Of a DNA stretch of 34,806 nt, positions 25,135-34,617 are shown piece by piece. Position numbers and translations under genes: made by a program. Source of the DNA: Deltaproteobacteria bacterium (lineage in GTDB: Bacteria > Desulfobacterota > Desulfobaccia > Desulfobaccales > 0-14-0-80-60-11); contig JAUSOZ010000282.1 of the NCBI GenBank assembly GCA_030655955.1, positions 1-34,806 of the forward strand, written 5' to 3'. The notes beneath the pieces were generated by a model. It searched no databases and was not told the DNA's origin. It saw nothing but the letters and a program-made list of their open reading frames with translations. Position 1 is the first letter of the stretch; the number at the start of each line of letters is the position of its first letter.

Positions 25135-25339
25135 AGGAATAATCCGGAGTAGGAAGGGGAGCGCGAAGCGGCGGTGCCGGTGGAAGAAGTGTGGCTGGGT
25201 GGAAATTTCCCTCATCGTCATTTTAAACGGCCTGCGGCTTTATCGGGCCGCACGATAATCGGACGCATTTCAATTATCGGCAACCATTTCGGGGTTTCAT
25301 GAACCTTACAATCCACTAATATTCGATCGGGAGATAATT
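25135..25339. other. Spacer after RND pump with inverted repeats
   Basis: No gene is present. GCGGC-N8-GCCGC near 25235-25252 and CGATAAT/ATTATCG (25253-25279) could form hairpins, but neither is followed by a T-run. Partial termination or mRNA stabilisation after the pump gene is possible. Confidence 0.3.
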
Positions 25340-25816
25340 ATGACACACTGGCGGCTTTTCAGTACTGTACTTCTGGGGTGCTTTCTGATGGCTTGTAACG
25401 GTTCCCTTAAGGAACAAAGTTACCTGCAACAATTCGGCTATAAGGGTGGCAGAGGCCAGGGATATCGCATGCAACCCTATAGAGTCGCCCAGGAGGTCCA
25501 TTCCTGCATAAAGGGAAAGATCGACGGCCGCATTACCCGCCTCCGGGCGGAAACTTTTTCGCTGGACATGGAGCCGGGGTTGGCAATGGATGTGCAGACT
25601 CCGGATCGAGGCCTGGTGCATGTCCATTTGGGCCCCCTTTGGTTCCTGGAACGCCAGGAGACCGATCTAAAGTCGGGGGACGAAGTAACTATCCAGGCTT
25701 TTTGCTATAAATTGGAGGGGCAGGAAAGACTTCTTGCCGGCGAGATAAAGCATAAGGACCACACGTTAGTATTACGGGATCCCCAAGGTACTCCCTATTG
25801 GGAGGCCTGGCGGTAG
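25340..25816 (+). CDS. Small predicted lipoprotein of unknown function
   Basis: 158 residues; GGGAG lies upstream of the ATG. The signal LFSTVLLGCFLMACNGS contains a lipobox (LMAC), so a lipid anchor at Cys19 is likely. The rest reads as a small beta-rich domain (GLVHVHLGPLWFLERQET, SGDEVTIQAFCYKLEGQERLLAGEI, TLVLRDPQGTPYWEAWR), possibly OB-like. The HVHLGP...W pattern and the downstream 'LRD..G.P.W' close are seen in hypothetical periplasmic proteins of related bacteria, but I cannot name the family. It is 205 bases after the pump gene on the same strand; a link to metal efflux is possible but unproven. Confidence 0.75.
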   Translation: MTHWRLFSTVLLGCFLMACNGSLKEQSYLQQFGYKGGRGQGYRMQPYRVAQEVHSCIKGKIDGRITRLRAETFSLDMEPGLAMDVQTPDRGLVHVHLGPLWFLERQETDLKSGDEVTIQAFCYKLEGQERLLAGEIKHKDHTLVLRDPQGTPYWEAWR

Positions 25817-26961
25817 ATTAAGCGGAAAAGGGGCATCAACCCTTATCGACCCCAACCCCCAGGAGAAGATGTAAATTTATCCTTTGATGAATATCGCCGG
25901 CAAGTTGGTGGAATTAAAAGTCCCAGGGCTAAGTATCGATCACGGAATTGAGTCCACGGCGGTAAGAACACGCCAAGGGTGACGAATAAAAGCACTATGT
26001 CTTTGAGAAGCGGGTCAATCTTGATCGGGGAGCGTTTTATGTTTTTAATGCTATCAGCTAAAATCACGAGTTACGTATACCTGCTATATCTCCGCTTCTA
26101 AAAATCATTTTGAAAGGTTCCACTATGCAGATCATATCTTCAACTCATTGGGATCTTTGAGAAGAACGGATAATGGCAAGATAGTCTGCATAAGCCCATC
26201 AGCCCGCTTCAAGCTCTTTGGCCGATAGAGATCTCACGATTCTGAGAGGGTGTGGGGGTGAAACTCCCCGGCGCTATTCGACCCTGCTATCCTTGCATTT
26301 CTCTTTCCACCCCCTATTTTTGCCAGTTGCCCAGGGCCTGGCCGGCACCCTGCCCGGAATCTTAGGGGAATTTGGGTCCTTGGGGTTGCTGGACCACGGT
26401 AAACCTGAGGATTGGCGCGCCCCGGGGGCTGGGGGGGGCTTAAAGTTTCATAACAGAATTTAAGTAGAATCGGCAGAAACCCGATGAGTAATTCATCAGC
26501 CGAAGCTTTATGGTGGGCGGAGCGCATTCTCCCTATCCGGAACATCAATCCGCATCTCATAGGGTGCAAATTGCGCCCCGGCATTGTTCCTCTCGTTCCC
26601 AAGTTTTCGTCTAAGAACGGGTTTTTTCGCCAAGCTCATGATAGATTTAAAAAATTATAATGGTAAATTGAGTCCTTGCCCGGAAAACCAAAACGGCCGC
26701 CACCGTTATTTGGATAATACCCTGAAGGGATGGAGATCATGACCGTTTCGGTACTCCTGGTTGTGGACGACCGACCCGATAACCTCCTGGTCTTGGAGCA
26801 GTTGCGGGTTCGGTCGTTGCTGTCGCCAGATCGGGGGCCTCGGTGCCTGTTTAGGCCTCCCTCCCGGGCTCTTGCCTGGCCTTGGCAGCCGTCCCGGCTC
26901 GCCAAACCAACCGTCGGAGGACAGTTTTGACCCATGACCCCTTTCACCCGGAGGCTCAGCG
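25817..26961. other. Gene-poor 1.1-kb region
   Basis: Only short, unconvincing ORFs are seen. The 74-residue minus ORF (25843-26067) starts at GTG and lacks family features. The 81-residue plus ORF (26218-26463) and the overlapping minus ORFs look random. Composition drops toward AT-rich around 25980-26200 compared with neighbouring genes. A receiver-domain scrap lies at 26739-26810. The stretch looks like decayed sequence. Confidence 0.5.
26739..26810 (+). pseudogene. Receiver-domain N-terminal fragment
   Basis: MTVSVLLVVDDRPDNLLVLE matches the opening of CheY-like receivers (usual form ILLVDDRPENLLALE), including the paired acidic residues. After LEQL the frame departs into unrelated Pro/Arg-rich sequence and stops at 26930. 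The phospho-acceptor and lysine motifs are missing. About 22 residues remain, so this is a broken or exchanged gene end. A short match leaves some risk of chance. Confidence 0.45.
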
Positions 26962-28110
26962 ATGCGGTCCGTCGGGTCATTTTTCCTCTCAGTTGAAGCC
27001 ATGAATCCAAAAATCGGGCTGTACTTTCGGGTCGGGGTACTTTGTATCGGGATGCTATGGATCTTGGGGTGCGGCGGTCTCGTCACCGGCCGCTCGAGTA
27101 CCCTGTCGGTCATTTCCAATCCTGCTTCGCCGCACCACACGGATTATCTGGAGTATCAGCAAGGGCGCCTCACGAAAGCGCAACTGCTGGACCGCCTGCC
27201 CCATATTGCCATGGTCGGCGACAGCCTGAGCCGGGATTTTTATGTGTCATCCTTCGTCAGCTGCGTATGGCGTTCCAAGATGAACCATGGTCGCGACTGG
27301 TTTTTCGACACCGACGCATCCCCCACCAGCGTATACAGCCTTTATGAGCGACTGGCCCAGGAAACGCCTGTGGTGGCCTGTGAATATTCCAGCGTGGGAG
27401 GCAAGGTTGATTCAGGCGGAGGCGGGCACTGGTTCTGCGGGTCCTGGTATCCCTTCAATTTCTCCCAACAGACGGATTTGATTTTAGCGGAGAAACGGTT
27501 CCCGGATTTGGTGTTGCTCTGGATCGGGCACAACAACTTGCACTGGGAGTGGGTTGTGGATCCCCACCGGCCGGAGGAGATCGAAACCGGGTTGCAAAAA
27601 ATGGCCGCCAATTTTCGCCAGGACTATGCGCGACAGCTTGGCCGCCTGGTGGAACGGGCGCAGGAGCAAAAACAGCGGCGGGCTTTCATCATATTCGGCC
27701 TGGTAAATTTCAAGAGTTTTTTCGAAGCCCGGGACGCTGCGGAACGACTCCGGAAAGAGAATCCGAACCTCTACCCCTATTTTGAGGTGGACTATAAGCA
27801 CTACGAGACCATGAAACCGGAGTATCGGGGAAACATGATGAAGCTCGCCCTGATGATTAACGAGGAGCTGCGCGCCATGGTGGGCGAGCTCAACAGGAAA
27901 TTGGGCGACGATTCACCGGTGCGCCTCGAGTACTCGGAGGCGCTGGCGACCGCTGATTTCAGCGACGTGGAATCAATTCACCGAATCGACGCCTGGCATC
28001 CTTCTACCAAAGGACACAACGTGCTCGCCGAGGCCGCGTTTGGCGCCCTGCGGCCCAGCCTGAATTTCCTTGGAATCGTTCCGCGACCGGAAAATACTGA
28101 TTCACGGTAA
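26962..28110 (+). CDS. SGNH/GDSL-hydrolase-like lipoprotein
   Basis: 382 residues from the ATG at 26962, which has GGAGG seven bases upstream; an ATG at 27001 gives a shorter signal peptide and is possible. A hydrophobic stretch ends in WILGCGG, a lipobox. The catalytic fold shows block I as MVGDSLSRDF with nucleophile Ser88, block III as IGHNNLHW (Asn191/192) and block V as DAWHPSTKGH with Asp343 and His346. The spacing fits the Ser-Asp-His triad of SGNH esterases/acyltransferases. It probably acts on an acyl or acetyl ester at the cell envelope; the substrate is unknown. The cyclase gene begins about 40 bases downstream on the same strand, so co-transcription is possible. Confidence 0.8.
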   Translation: MRSVGSFFLSVEAMNPKIGLYFRVGVLCIGMLWILGCGGLVTGRSSTLSVISNPASPHHTDYLEYQQGRLTKAQLLDRLPHIAMVGDSLSRDFYVSSFVSCVWRSKMNHGRDWFFDTDASPTSVYSLYERLAQETPVVACEYSSVGGKVDSGGGGHWFCGSWYPFNFSQQTDLILAEKRFPDLVLLWIGHNNLHWEWVVDPHRPEEIETGLQKMAANFRQDYARQLGRLVERAQEQKQRRAFIIFGLVNFKSFFEARDAAERLRKENPNLYPYFEVDYKHYETMKPEYRGNMMKLALMINEELRAMVGELNRKLGDDSPVRLEYSEALATADFSDVESIHRIDAWHPSTKGHNVLAEAAFGALRPSLNFLGIVPRPENTDSR

Positions 28111-28152
28111 GATCCATCAACCGAACATTTTTTATAGTCCATCAATAACGAG

Positions 28153-31100
28153 GTGCCCTTGTCTTCCATCGAGGAACAGATTGCCCAGCTTCGTTCAGCC
28201 ATCAGTGTCCAGGAGACGCTTCGGGCCACCCTTGGCGATGGCGTAGTTGATCTCACCCTCAAGGCTCTTCGCACGCAGATTGACTCCCTTCTCGCCGAGC
28301 CGAAGGACGAAGCCCAGCCGCAACCAGGCCAGTCACCAGAGGCGCTGCTGGCACAGCTCCAGAGCTATGTCCCGCAACAATTGGCCGACAAGGCGCGTGC
28401 CGCAGGGCAAATCGAGGGTGAACGCCGACAGGTCACGGTTGTTTTTGCCGACATTTCCGGCTTTACCGCCCTCTCCGAACGCCTCGACGCCGAGGACGTT
28501 GCCGGCCTCGTCAACGACTGCCTCAAGGAACTCGCCCTGGCGGTTTACCAATATGAAGGCATGGTCGACAAGTTTATCGGGGACTGCATCATGGCTGTCT
28601 TCGGCGCTCCCATCGCCCTGGAAGATGATGCCGAACACGCCCTGCGCGCCACCATTGCCATGCGCGAAAATCTCCAGCGCTTCAACCGCCGCTGGATCGA
28701 GAAACTGGGCCAACCCCTGGACCTGCACATCGGGGTCAACACGGGAATGGTGATTGCCGGGAATATCGGCAACGACCTGCGGATGAGCTACACCGTCATG
28801 GGCGATACCGTCAACGTCGCCTCACGGCTGGAGGGCGCCGCCAAAGCGGGCCAGGTTTTCGTGAGCCGCAACACCTACCGTCTGACACGCGGCGCCTTTA
28901 CCTTCCAGGAAATGGACCCCATCAAGGTCAAAGGCAAACGAGAGCCGTTGACGGTCTATGAGCTCCTCCATGCGAAACTGCAGCCGGACAAGTCCCGGGG
29001 GGTCGAAGGATTGTCCTCCCCTCTCGTCGGCCGCGATGCCGAGCGCCAAGCGCTGGTTGCATGCCTGGAAAAACTCCAAACCGGCAGGGGGCAGGTTGCC
29101 ACAATTGTTGGCGAAGCCGGGATTGGCAAGAGCCGCCTGCTCGCCGAAATCCGCCAGCGTGAAGGCAAGGACCTGACCTGGCTTGAAGGCCGTTCTTTTG
29201 CCTTCAGCCGGTCCCTCGGTTACGGGGTGTTTTTGGACCTCTTGCGCCGTTATGCCGGTATCGCCGACGAAGACGCTGAACCCGAAGCCGCCGCCAGCCT
29301 GAAAGAGCGGCTGAACGCCATTTTGCCGGGCGATCTGGAGAGTTATGCCGTACTGGCGCAACTGCTTTCCATGCGCATCGACAGCCAGGAGACGGCTGCC
29401 GTCGGCGCTGTCACCGGTGAAGCCTTTCGCGATCGTTTATTTGCCGTATTGGAGCGGCTGCTGCTGGCACTGGCGCAACAAAAGCCCGTGGTCGTGGTGT
29501 TGGAAGACTTGCATTGGGCCGATCATAGTTCGCTGGAACTGCTGGACCATCTCTTCCGACTGATTACTCAAGCCCCCATTGCCTTCGTATTGCTCAGCCG
29601 TCCGAAACAGGAATCATCGGGAAACTGGGAAAAACTTGGTCCCGCCCTGGAGAGTTGTCGACCGGATCTTCTGGAAATCCCGCTCAAGCCCTTATCCGGC
29701 GAGGCGAGCGGCAATCTGGTGCGCGGACTTCTCGATGGCAGCATGCTCCCCCAAAAACTATCGGAGGTTATTCAGAACAAGTCGGAGGGTAATCCTTTCT
29801 TTGTCGAGGAGGTCCTCAGGTCGCTGATTGAGCGCGGGGTTCTGGCGCGTGCAGATGGAGTCTGGAAAGTCACCGATCTGATCGAGAACATCCAGGTGCC
29901 TGACTCCCTCCAGGGGGTGCTGCTTTCCCGTCTGGATCGCCTTCACGAGGAAACCAAACGGGTGATCCAAAAGGCGGCTGTCATCGGGCGCGTATTTCTT
30001 TTCCGGGTGCTCGAACACATGGCGCGCGAGGAAACAGAGTTGGAATCACAAATGGATTTGCTCGAAGACGCGGCCCTGGTTCGGGAGCGGGCGCGAATTC
30101 CTGAGATTGAATATGTCTTTCACCACGCCCTGGCGCAGGAGGTCGCCTATCAAACGCTTCTGGCTCCATCGCGCAAACTTCTGCATCAAAAAGTCGGGGA
30201 AGCGATGGAAGCCATTTTTTCCGAGCGGATTGAGCAGTACAGGGCTCTCCTGGCCTATCACTTCTTCAAGGGGGAAGACTGGGAAAGGGCATTCAAGTAT
30301 TCTGTCGGCGAAGCGGACGCCGCAGTACAGATCTACGCCTACGCCGAGGCTCGCGAACATTATCATCGCGCCTTGGACAGCCTCAAACATCTGCCCGATA
30401 ACGACTCAAACCGTCAAAAGGAGGTGGACATCCGTGTCCGGCTGGTGAATGTCTCTCTCCAGTCTGAATCGCCTGAAAGAAACCTGGCGATTTTGACGGA
30501 GGCCGAAAACATGGCCTCCTCGCTGGCGGATGAAGCACGCATCGCCCGCGTCCAGCTTTGGATCGGGAGGGTGCATTATCTGGCGGGACGATTGCCGGAG
30601 GCAATTTTATATTTCCAAAAGGTGCTCGCGGTGGCGCCAAAATTTGGCGATCCCGAGTTGATGGCCCTGCCGGGAGCCGTCATCGGACGCGTTCTTGTCC
30701 TGCAAGGCCAGTTTGCCAAGGCCCACCAACTATTGGACCGGACCGTACCCCTTCTCGAGGCCACCAAGAACCGCCACGAGCTGTTGTTCGCCTGCTTGTA
30801 CCGCGGGGTTACCCGAGTCTTTCTCGGCGATTACGCCGCCGGATCCGCTGAACTCGACCAGGTCCTGAAAATGGCCCAGGCAAGCCGCAATCAAAACGCT
30901 GAAACCATGGCACACACGGCCCATGCCATGGCCCGCGTCGTCGCCGGCAAATTCCCTGAGGCCATGGAAGCCGCCCAGGCTGCGCTTGCGGTGGCGGAGA
31001 AGAGCGGCGACACGATGTTTCGTTACTCCAGCAATTCGTTCATGGCATGGGCGCTGACGGGATTGGGAGAGCATCAGCGCGCCCTCGAACATTGGTCCGC

Positions 31101-31575
31101 CGCTCATATAGCCGCCCGGCCTTTGGGCGGCCGCCTTTTGCTCGGTGAATGGCTGGCTGCCATCGAAAGCGACACCCTGCTTGGAGCAGGAGATATTCCT
31201 GCCGCCCTGAAAAAAGGCGAGGAAGCCCTGGCCATCGCCAAAGCGGCGGGCAGCCTCATTGCGGAGGCTTTGTCCGAAAGCGCCATCGGCAATGCCCTCG
31301 CGGCCGGCCCTACGCCAGACTATAAAAACGCCGAAGCTCATCTGGCCAGAAGCCTGTCGTTGCTGGAAAGCATTGGCGCCAAATTCGATCTGGGGCGCGT
31401 TTCGCTGGCGCTGGGTCGGGTCCGCATCGGGCGGAAAGATTGGGAGGGCGCCTCAAAACTGCTGCAGCAGGCCTCCTCCCTCGCCTCCCAGTGCTCGCTT
31501 CCCATGGAGGAAGCAGCGGCGCGGAACCTGTTGCAAGAGATCGAGACGGCCCGGGTTCAGGATTCGGCCAGGTGA
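28153..31575 (+). CDS. Class III adenylate cyclase fused to AAA ATPase and TPR-like repeats
   Basis: 1140 residues from GTG 28153; a TTG at 28159 with GAGG upstream is an alternative start. After a short helical N-terminus comes a class III cyclase domain (about 90-270). Metal-binding aspartates are Asp100 (FADISGF) and Asp144 (KFIGD). Lys140 and Asp218 are substrate-specifying residues that favour ATP. Asn221 and Arg225 (GDTVNVASR) are the transition-state residues. All are present, so the domain is probably active. An AAA/NTPase follows, with Walker A GEAGIGKSRLL (from 320) and Walker B VVVVLEDLHWAD (about 446-457). The last 450 or so residues are helical, TPR-like repeats (AREHYHRALDSL, AILYFQKVLAVAP, ALEHWSAAHIAARPLGG). 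No membrane segment is seen. The domain order matches the widespread cyclase-AAA-TPR family, which is thought to sense via the repeats. Confidence 0.93.
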   Translation: MPLSSIEEQIAQLRSAISVQETLRATLGDGVVDLTLKALRTQIDSLLAEPKDEAQPQPGQSPEALLAQLQSYVPQQLADKARAAGQIEGERRQVTVVFADISGFTALSERLDAEDVAGLVNDCLKELALAVYQYEGMVDKFIGDCIMAVFGAPIALEDDAEHALRATIAMRENLQRFNRRWIEKLGQPLDLHIGVNTGMVIAGNIGNDLRMSYTVMGDTVNVASRLEGAAKAGQVFVSRNTYRLTRGAFTFQEMDPIKVKGKREPLTVYELLHAKLQPDKSRGVEGLSSPLVGRDAERQALVACLEKLQTGRGQVATIVGEAGIGKSRLLAEIRQREGKDLTWLEGRSFAFSRSLGYGVFLDLLRRYAGIADEDAEPEAAASLKERLNAILPGDLESYAVLAQLLSMRIDSQETAAVGAVTGEAFRDRLFAVLERLLLALAQQKPVVVVLEDLHWADHSSLELLDHLFRLITQAPIAFVLLSRPKQESSGNWEKLGPALESCRPDLLEIPLKPLSGEASGNLVRGLLDGSMLPQKLSEVIQNKSEGNPFFVEEVLRSLIERGVLARADGVWKVTDLIENIQVPDSLQGVLLSRLDRLHEETKRVIQKAAVIGRVFLFRVLEHMAREETELESQMDLLEDAALVRERARIPEIEYVFHHALAQEVAYQTLLAPSRKLLHQKVGEAMEAIFSERIEQYRALLAYHFFKGEDWERAFKYSVGEADAAVQIYAYAEAREHYHRALDSLKHLPDNDSNRQKEVDIRVRLVNVSLQSESPERNLAILTEAENMASSLADEARIARVQLWIGRVHYLAGRLPEAILYFQKVLAVAPKFGDPELMALPGAVIGRVLVLQGQFAKAHQLLDRTVPLLEATKNRHELLFACLYRGVTRVFLGDYAAGSAELDQVLKMAQASRNQNAETMAHTAHAMARVVAGKFPEAMEAAQAALAVAEKSGDTMFRYSSNSFMAWALTGLGEHQRALEHWSAAHIAARPLGGRLLLGEWLAAIESDTLLGAGDIPAALKKGEEALAIAKAAGSLIAEALSESAIGNALAAGPTPDYKNAEAHLARSLSLLESIGAKFDLGRVSLALGRVRIGRKDWEGASKLLQQASSLASQCSLPMEEAAARNLLQEIETARVQDSAR

Positions 31576-31928
31576 ACGAGGTTTTGCCGCGGTTCGCCTG
31601 GTGCAAATCGCTGGATATTTTCCGCAGTTCCCCCCCCCCGCGGGGGAAAAACCCTCAGACCAAAGAGAGTTTGGTGCTGCATGCGAGGAAGGGTGGTAGT
31701 GTTTAAGATCTCGGGGATGTTGAGGGAGAAAATGAATCGGTCATAGGAAATTCTGCTTCACCTGCGTGATACTCTGTGTGAGAAAATGCTTTCAAAATCT
31801 GCCAAAGGGTGGAAAGATAAACTTGTGCTATTTCAGTATGTTGCAACAAATCAAGGAGGTTGTGAAGCTCGGGGGTTTTGATTTGTAATCAGCAGGCCCG
31901 GGTTTCGCCCCCCCCCGTGCCGCGTCCA
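31576..31928. other. Noncoding gap after the cyclase
   Basis: No gene is supported. It contains long C/G homopolymer runs (31630-31648 and 31907-31917) and an AT-rich middle. The tRNA-Thr-like fragment lies near its end. Confidence 0.45.
31860..31907 (+). pseudogene. tRNA-Thr(TGT)-like fragment
   Basis: GATTTGTAATCAGCAGG followed by CCCGGGTTTCG matches the anticodon arm, variable loop and T-arm start of bacterial tRNA-Thr with anticodon TGT. GAAGCTCGGGGG just upstream resembles a shortened D arm. Acceptor arms do not pair and the D arm is truncated, so it is not a working tRNA. It may be a decayed gene copy or an attachment-site relic. Confidence 0.5.
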
Positions 31929-31970
31929 TAAAAAAACGCCCGGAAGTCGTATCACCGACCCCCGGGCGTA
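31929..31970 (-). terminator. Minus-strand terminator for the zinc-ribbon/catalase unit
   Basis: ACGCCCGG (31936-31943) pairs with CCGGGCGT (31962-31969). On the minus strand the stem is followed by seven T residues. It lies about 120 bases beyond the zinc-ribbon stop. A second GGCGGGC/GCCCGCC hairpin is at 32049-32068. Confidence 0.75.
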
Positions 31971-32090
31971 CTCTGCATCCCAATTGCTCACTGCTCAAGG
32001 AAAGATGTTAGGCCATCCCCGCCCCAGGTTTATCCGGCCCAGGTTGATGGCGGGCGGGGAGGCCCGCCTTACCGGCTCGCGGGCCTATGC

Positions 32091-32270
32091 CTACTTCTTC
32101 TCTTCCGACACCTTCCCCGTGGTCTTGGTACCGCACGTGGGACAGAGGATGTCCACCTCGTCGGGGTTGCCGATGAACTTCTCCTTCATTTTCTCCGGCG
32201 GGATAAAGCTTATATCCCCGCAGGCGCAGGCGGGGCACTCGGCGTGAACCACAACTCTCTTCTTTGTCAT
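32091..32270 (-). CDS. Small zinc-ribbon protein
   Basis: The start at 32270 (MTKKRVVVHAECP) is chosen because AAGGAGG lies four bases upstream; the track's 87-residue ORF begins earlier without support. The product is 59 residues with two CxxC pairs, CPAC and CPTC, about 32 residues apart, the pattern of a one-zinc ribbon or a rubredoxin-like knuckle. The C-terminus is Lys/Glu-rich. It lies downstream of the catalase gene on the same strand (175-base gap). I do not recognise a named family. It may bind zinc or iron; a role in redox defence is only suggested by position. Confidence 0.75.
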   Translation of the reverse strand: MTKKRVVVHAECPACACGDISFIPPEKMKEKFIGNPDEVDILCPTCGTKTTGKVSEEKK

Positions 32271-32445
32271 GCTGCCTCCTTGACTTATCAGGATGAATCC
32301 CGGCTGTCCCCCCAGGCGGGCGGGTGCAGCCGATACAAATTCATTAATAATCACGCCAGGGGCAAAAGGGAAGGGACGGCGGCAAATTTAGGCCCCGGGC
32401 CGCCCCATAGGGGAGAAGCCCAGGGCGCGGTCCCTATGGCCCCGC

Positions 32446-33969
32446 TCAGCTGAAGGTCCCCGGCTCGGTGGCCTGGGCCCGTTCTGCCGCGGACATGGCC
32501 GCCAGGCGCTCCACCGCGGCGATATCCAGCCCCAACCCGGCGGCTACCCGCCGCCCGTAGTCCGGGTCGGCCTTGAAAAATAGGGCGGTCTGGCGCATCT
32601 GGATGCGTTTGGCGGCATTCCCCAGATGATCGACGATATTGCCGACGAGATGCTCCCGGTCCATTTTGGTCATGACCTTGCGGTAGAGGTCCCCGGGCTG
32701 GACGAAATCGTCGTTGGGAAAGGTATAGGGGGTGCGCCCCGCCGGCCCCGTGATTTCAAAAGGCGGCTCGCCCGCCCCGGGGGCCGGAGCCGGTCCGCCG
32801 AAGCTATTGGGCCAGTAGTTGGGTCCGTCGCCGCCACCCCCGTCCACCCGCATGAAACCGTCCCGCTGGTAGCTCGTCTCCTTGGCGCCTTTGGGGGAGT
32901 TCACCGGGATCAGGTGATAGTTGGGCCCCAGCCGGTGGAGGTGGGTGTCATGATAGGAGAACACCCGACCCTGGAGCATCTTATCCGGCGAGATGGCGAT
33001 GCCCGGCACCAGGTTCCCGGGACCGAAGGCCGCCTGCTCCACCTCAGCAAAATAGTTCTCCGGGTTGCGGTTTAAGACCAGCTTGCCGACTTTGATGGGC
33101 GGCACCTCGCCGTGGGGCCAGACCTTGGTGATGTCCAGGATGTCCCAGCGAAAATCCTTGGCCTGCTCCGGGGTCAGGATTTGCATCTCCAGGGTCCAGG
33201 AAGGGTAGTTGCCCCGGGCGATGGCCCCATAGAGGTCCCGGGTGGCGTGGTCCGGGTCGGAGCCGCTCAGCCCTTCGGCTTCCTGCCGGGACAGGTTCTT
33301 GATGCCCTGGTCGGTCTTGAAATGATACTGCACCCAGACGTAGTCACCGGTGGCGTTATACCATTTATAGGTGTGACTGCTGTAGCCGTTCATATTACGG
33401 AAAGTGGCCGGGGTGCCCCGGTCGGAGAAGAGAATGGTGACCTGGTGCATGGATTCCGGCGTCAGGGACAAAAAGTCCCAAAACATGTTGGCGTCCTTAC
33501 AATTGGTGGCCGGATGGCGCTTCTGGGTGTGGATGAAGTCGGGAAATTTCAGGGGGTCGCGGATGAAAAATACCGGCGTGTTGTTGCCCACCAGATCGTA
33601 ATTGCCCTCTTCGGTATAAAATTTGAGCGCGAACCCCCGGGGGTCCCGGGCGGCGTCGGCGGAGCCTTTTTCGCCCCCCACGGTGGAGAAGCGGGCGAAG
33701 ACCTCGGTGCGCTTCCCTACCTGGGAGAGGAATTTCGCCTTGGTGTAGCGGGTGACGTCGGCAGTGACCTCAAAGTAACCGCCGGCGCCGGCGCCCTTGG
33801 CGTGCACCACCCGTTCGGGAATGCGCTCCCGGTCAAAGTGGGCCAGCTTCTCCAGCAGGTGTGCGTCCTGCATCAATACCGGACCCCGGGGCCCGGCGGT
33901 CAGACTGTTCTGATCCTCGGCCACGGGAATGCCAAACGCGGTGGTCAGGTTATCTTTTTCCTTGGTCAT
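32446..33969 (-). CDS. katA: Monofunctional heme catalase
   Basis: Catalase that splits hydrogen peroxide into water and oxygen. It has 507 residues, matching the small-subunit type. The active-site histidine is His56 ([21 protein letters not shown] region), the distal Asn lies in [11 protein letters not shown] (129/130), and the heme-ligand tyrosine is Tyr339 in [21 protein letters not shown] precedes the ATG. The gene lies 135 bases downstream of the PerR-type regulator on the same strand, with an AT-rich palindrome in between, so peroxide-dependent derepression is likely. No signal peptide, so it is cytoplasmic. Confidence 0.97.
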   Translation of the reverse strand: MTKEKDNLTTAFGIPVAEDQNSLTAGPRGPVLMQDAHLLEKLAHFDRERIPERVVHAKGAGAGGYFEVTADVTRYTKAKFLSQVGKRTEVFARFSTVGGEKGSADAARDPRGFALKFYTEEGNYDLVGNNTPVFFIRDPLKFPDFIHTQKRHPATNCKDANMFWDFLSLTPESMHQVTILFSDRGTPATFRNMNGYSSHTYKWYNATGDYVWVQYHFKTDQGIKNLSRQEAEGLSGSDPDHATRDLYGAIARGNYPSWTLEMQILTPEQAKDFRWDILDITKVWPHGEVPPIKVGKLVLNRNPENYFAEVEQAAFGPGNLVPGIAISPDKMLQGRVFSYHDTHLHRLGPNYHLIPVNSPKGAKETSYQRDGFMRVDGGGGDGPNYWPNSFGGPAPAPGAGEPPFEITGPAGRTPYTFPNDDFVQPGDLYRKVMTKMDREHLVGNIVDHLGNAAKRIQMRQTALFFKADPDYGRRVAAGLGLDIAAVERLAAMSAAERAQATEPGTFS

Positions 33970-34041
33970 GGGTTTCCTCCTCGCCTGATCGACGCCGGCT
34001 ATAGTGGCCGGGCCGTCCTGATCGGGTTTCCCCGATAGCTC

Positions 34042-34058
34042 AAATTATGGTTTAATTT
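34042..34058. promoter_or_regulatory. Candidate PerR operator before catalase gene
   Basis: AAATTA-N5-TAATTT is a 6-5-6 palindrome in the AT-rich gap between the PerR-like gene and katA, about 75 bases upstream of the catalase start. Its size and AT content resemble PerR/Fur boxes, but the match to the TTATAATnATTATAA consensus is only partial. Confidence 0.4.
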
Positions 34059-34104
34059 TATTTAGTAATCACGATTGACGGTGGATGCCAAAAAAAATGC
34101 CGAT

Positions 34105-34545
34105 CTACTCTTTTCTCTGGCACTCCGGGCAGATGCCGAAGAAATCCAGTCGATGGTCCACGATCTTAAACCCCGTTTTTTGGGCCGCCTCTGAGGCGAG
34201 TTGGGACAGGCTCCCGAGATCCGGGTCCAGGATCCGTTTGCACCTGACGCAGACGACATGGGGATGCGGATAGGGTTTGTTGCCGTCGTAGCGGTTGCTG
34301 CCGTCGGGAAACCCAAGTTCCAGGACCTCGTTCAAGTGTTTGAGCAGGATGACGGTCTTGTAAATCGTGGCCAGGCTGGTGGTGGCAAAAGTTTCTTTCA
34401 CCTGTTTGTAGATGCGCTCCACGCTTGGATGCCCCTCGCTGGACGCCAATATCTTGAGGATGGCCAACCTTTGTGGGGTAATCCGGAAATTGCGGGTTTT
34501 CAGTTTGGCCAGCATCTGGTCCAAACGGTCCTGGGGAGCAGCCAT
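34105..34545 (-). CDS. perR: PerR-type Fur-family peroxide regulator
   Basis: 146 residues. The N-terminal winged helix has RITPQRLAIL and TSLATIYKTVILL. The dimerisation domain carries two CxxC pairs (Cys99/Cys102 and Cys139/Cys142) for structural zinc. The regulatory metal site reads His39, Asp87 (NRYDG), His94/His96 (PHPH) and Asp107 (or Asp109), which aligns with the PerR set. Asp at the position where Fur has Glu supports PerR rather than Fur. It represses peroxide-defence genes until iron-catalysed oxidation of its histidines. The ribosome site before the ATG is weak. The catalase gene lies immediately downstream and palindromes lie upstream, suggesting autoregulation. Confidence 0.9.
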   Translation of the reverse strand: MAAPQDRLDQMLAKLKTRNFRITPQRLAILKILASSEGHPSVERIYKQVKETFATTSLATIYKTVILLKHLNEVLELGFPDGSNRYDGNKPYPHPHVVCVRCKRILDPDLGSLSQLASEAAQKTGFKIVDHRLDFFGICPECQRKE

Positions 34546-34617
34546 AGGTCAATCACCGCCCTGGGCCCGAAAGTTTGCGCCGCAACCTACACGCGAGGGG
34601 GTTAACGATGGATACTA

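Noticed and set aside
25843-26067. 74-residue minus-strand ORF in the gene-poor region
   Set aside because: GTG start, no recognisable domain, and lies in apparently decayed sequence; one hydrophobic stretch is not enough.
32405-32439. Inverted repeat CCATAGGG/CCCTATGG just after katA as a terminator
   Set aside because: The stem is short with a loop of about 19 bases and no T-run follows; the better minus-strand terminator is at 31929-31970.
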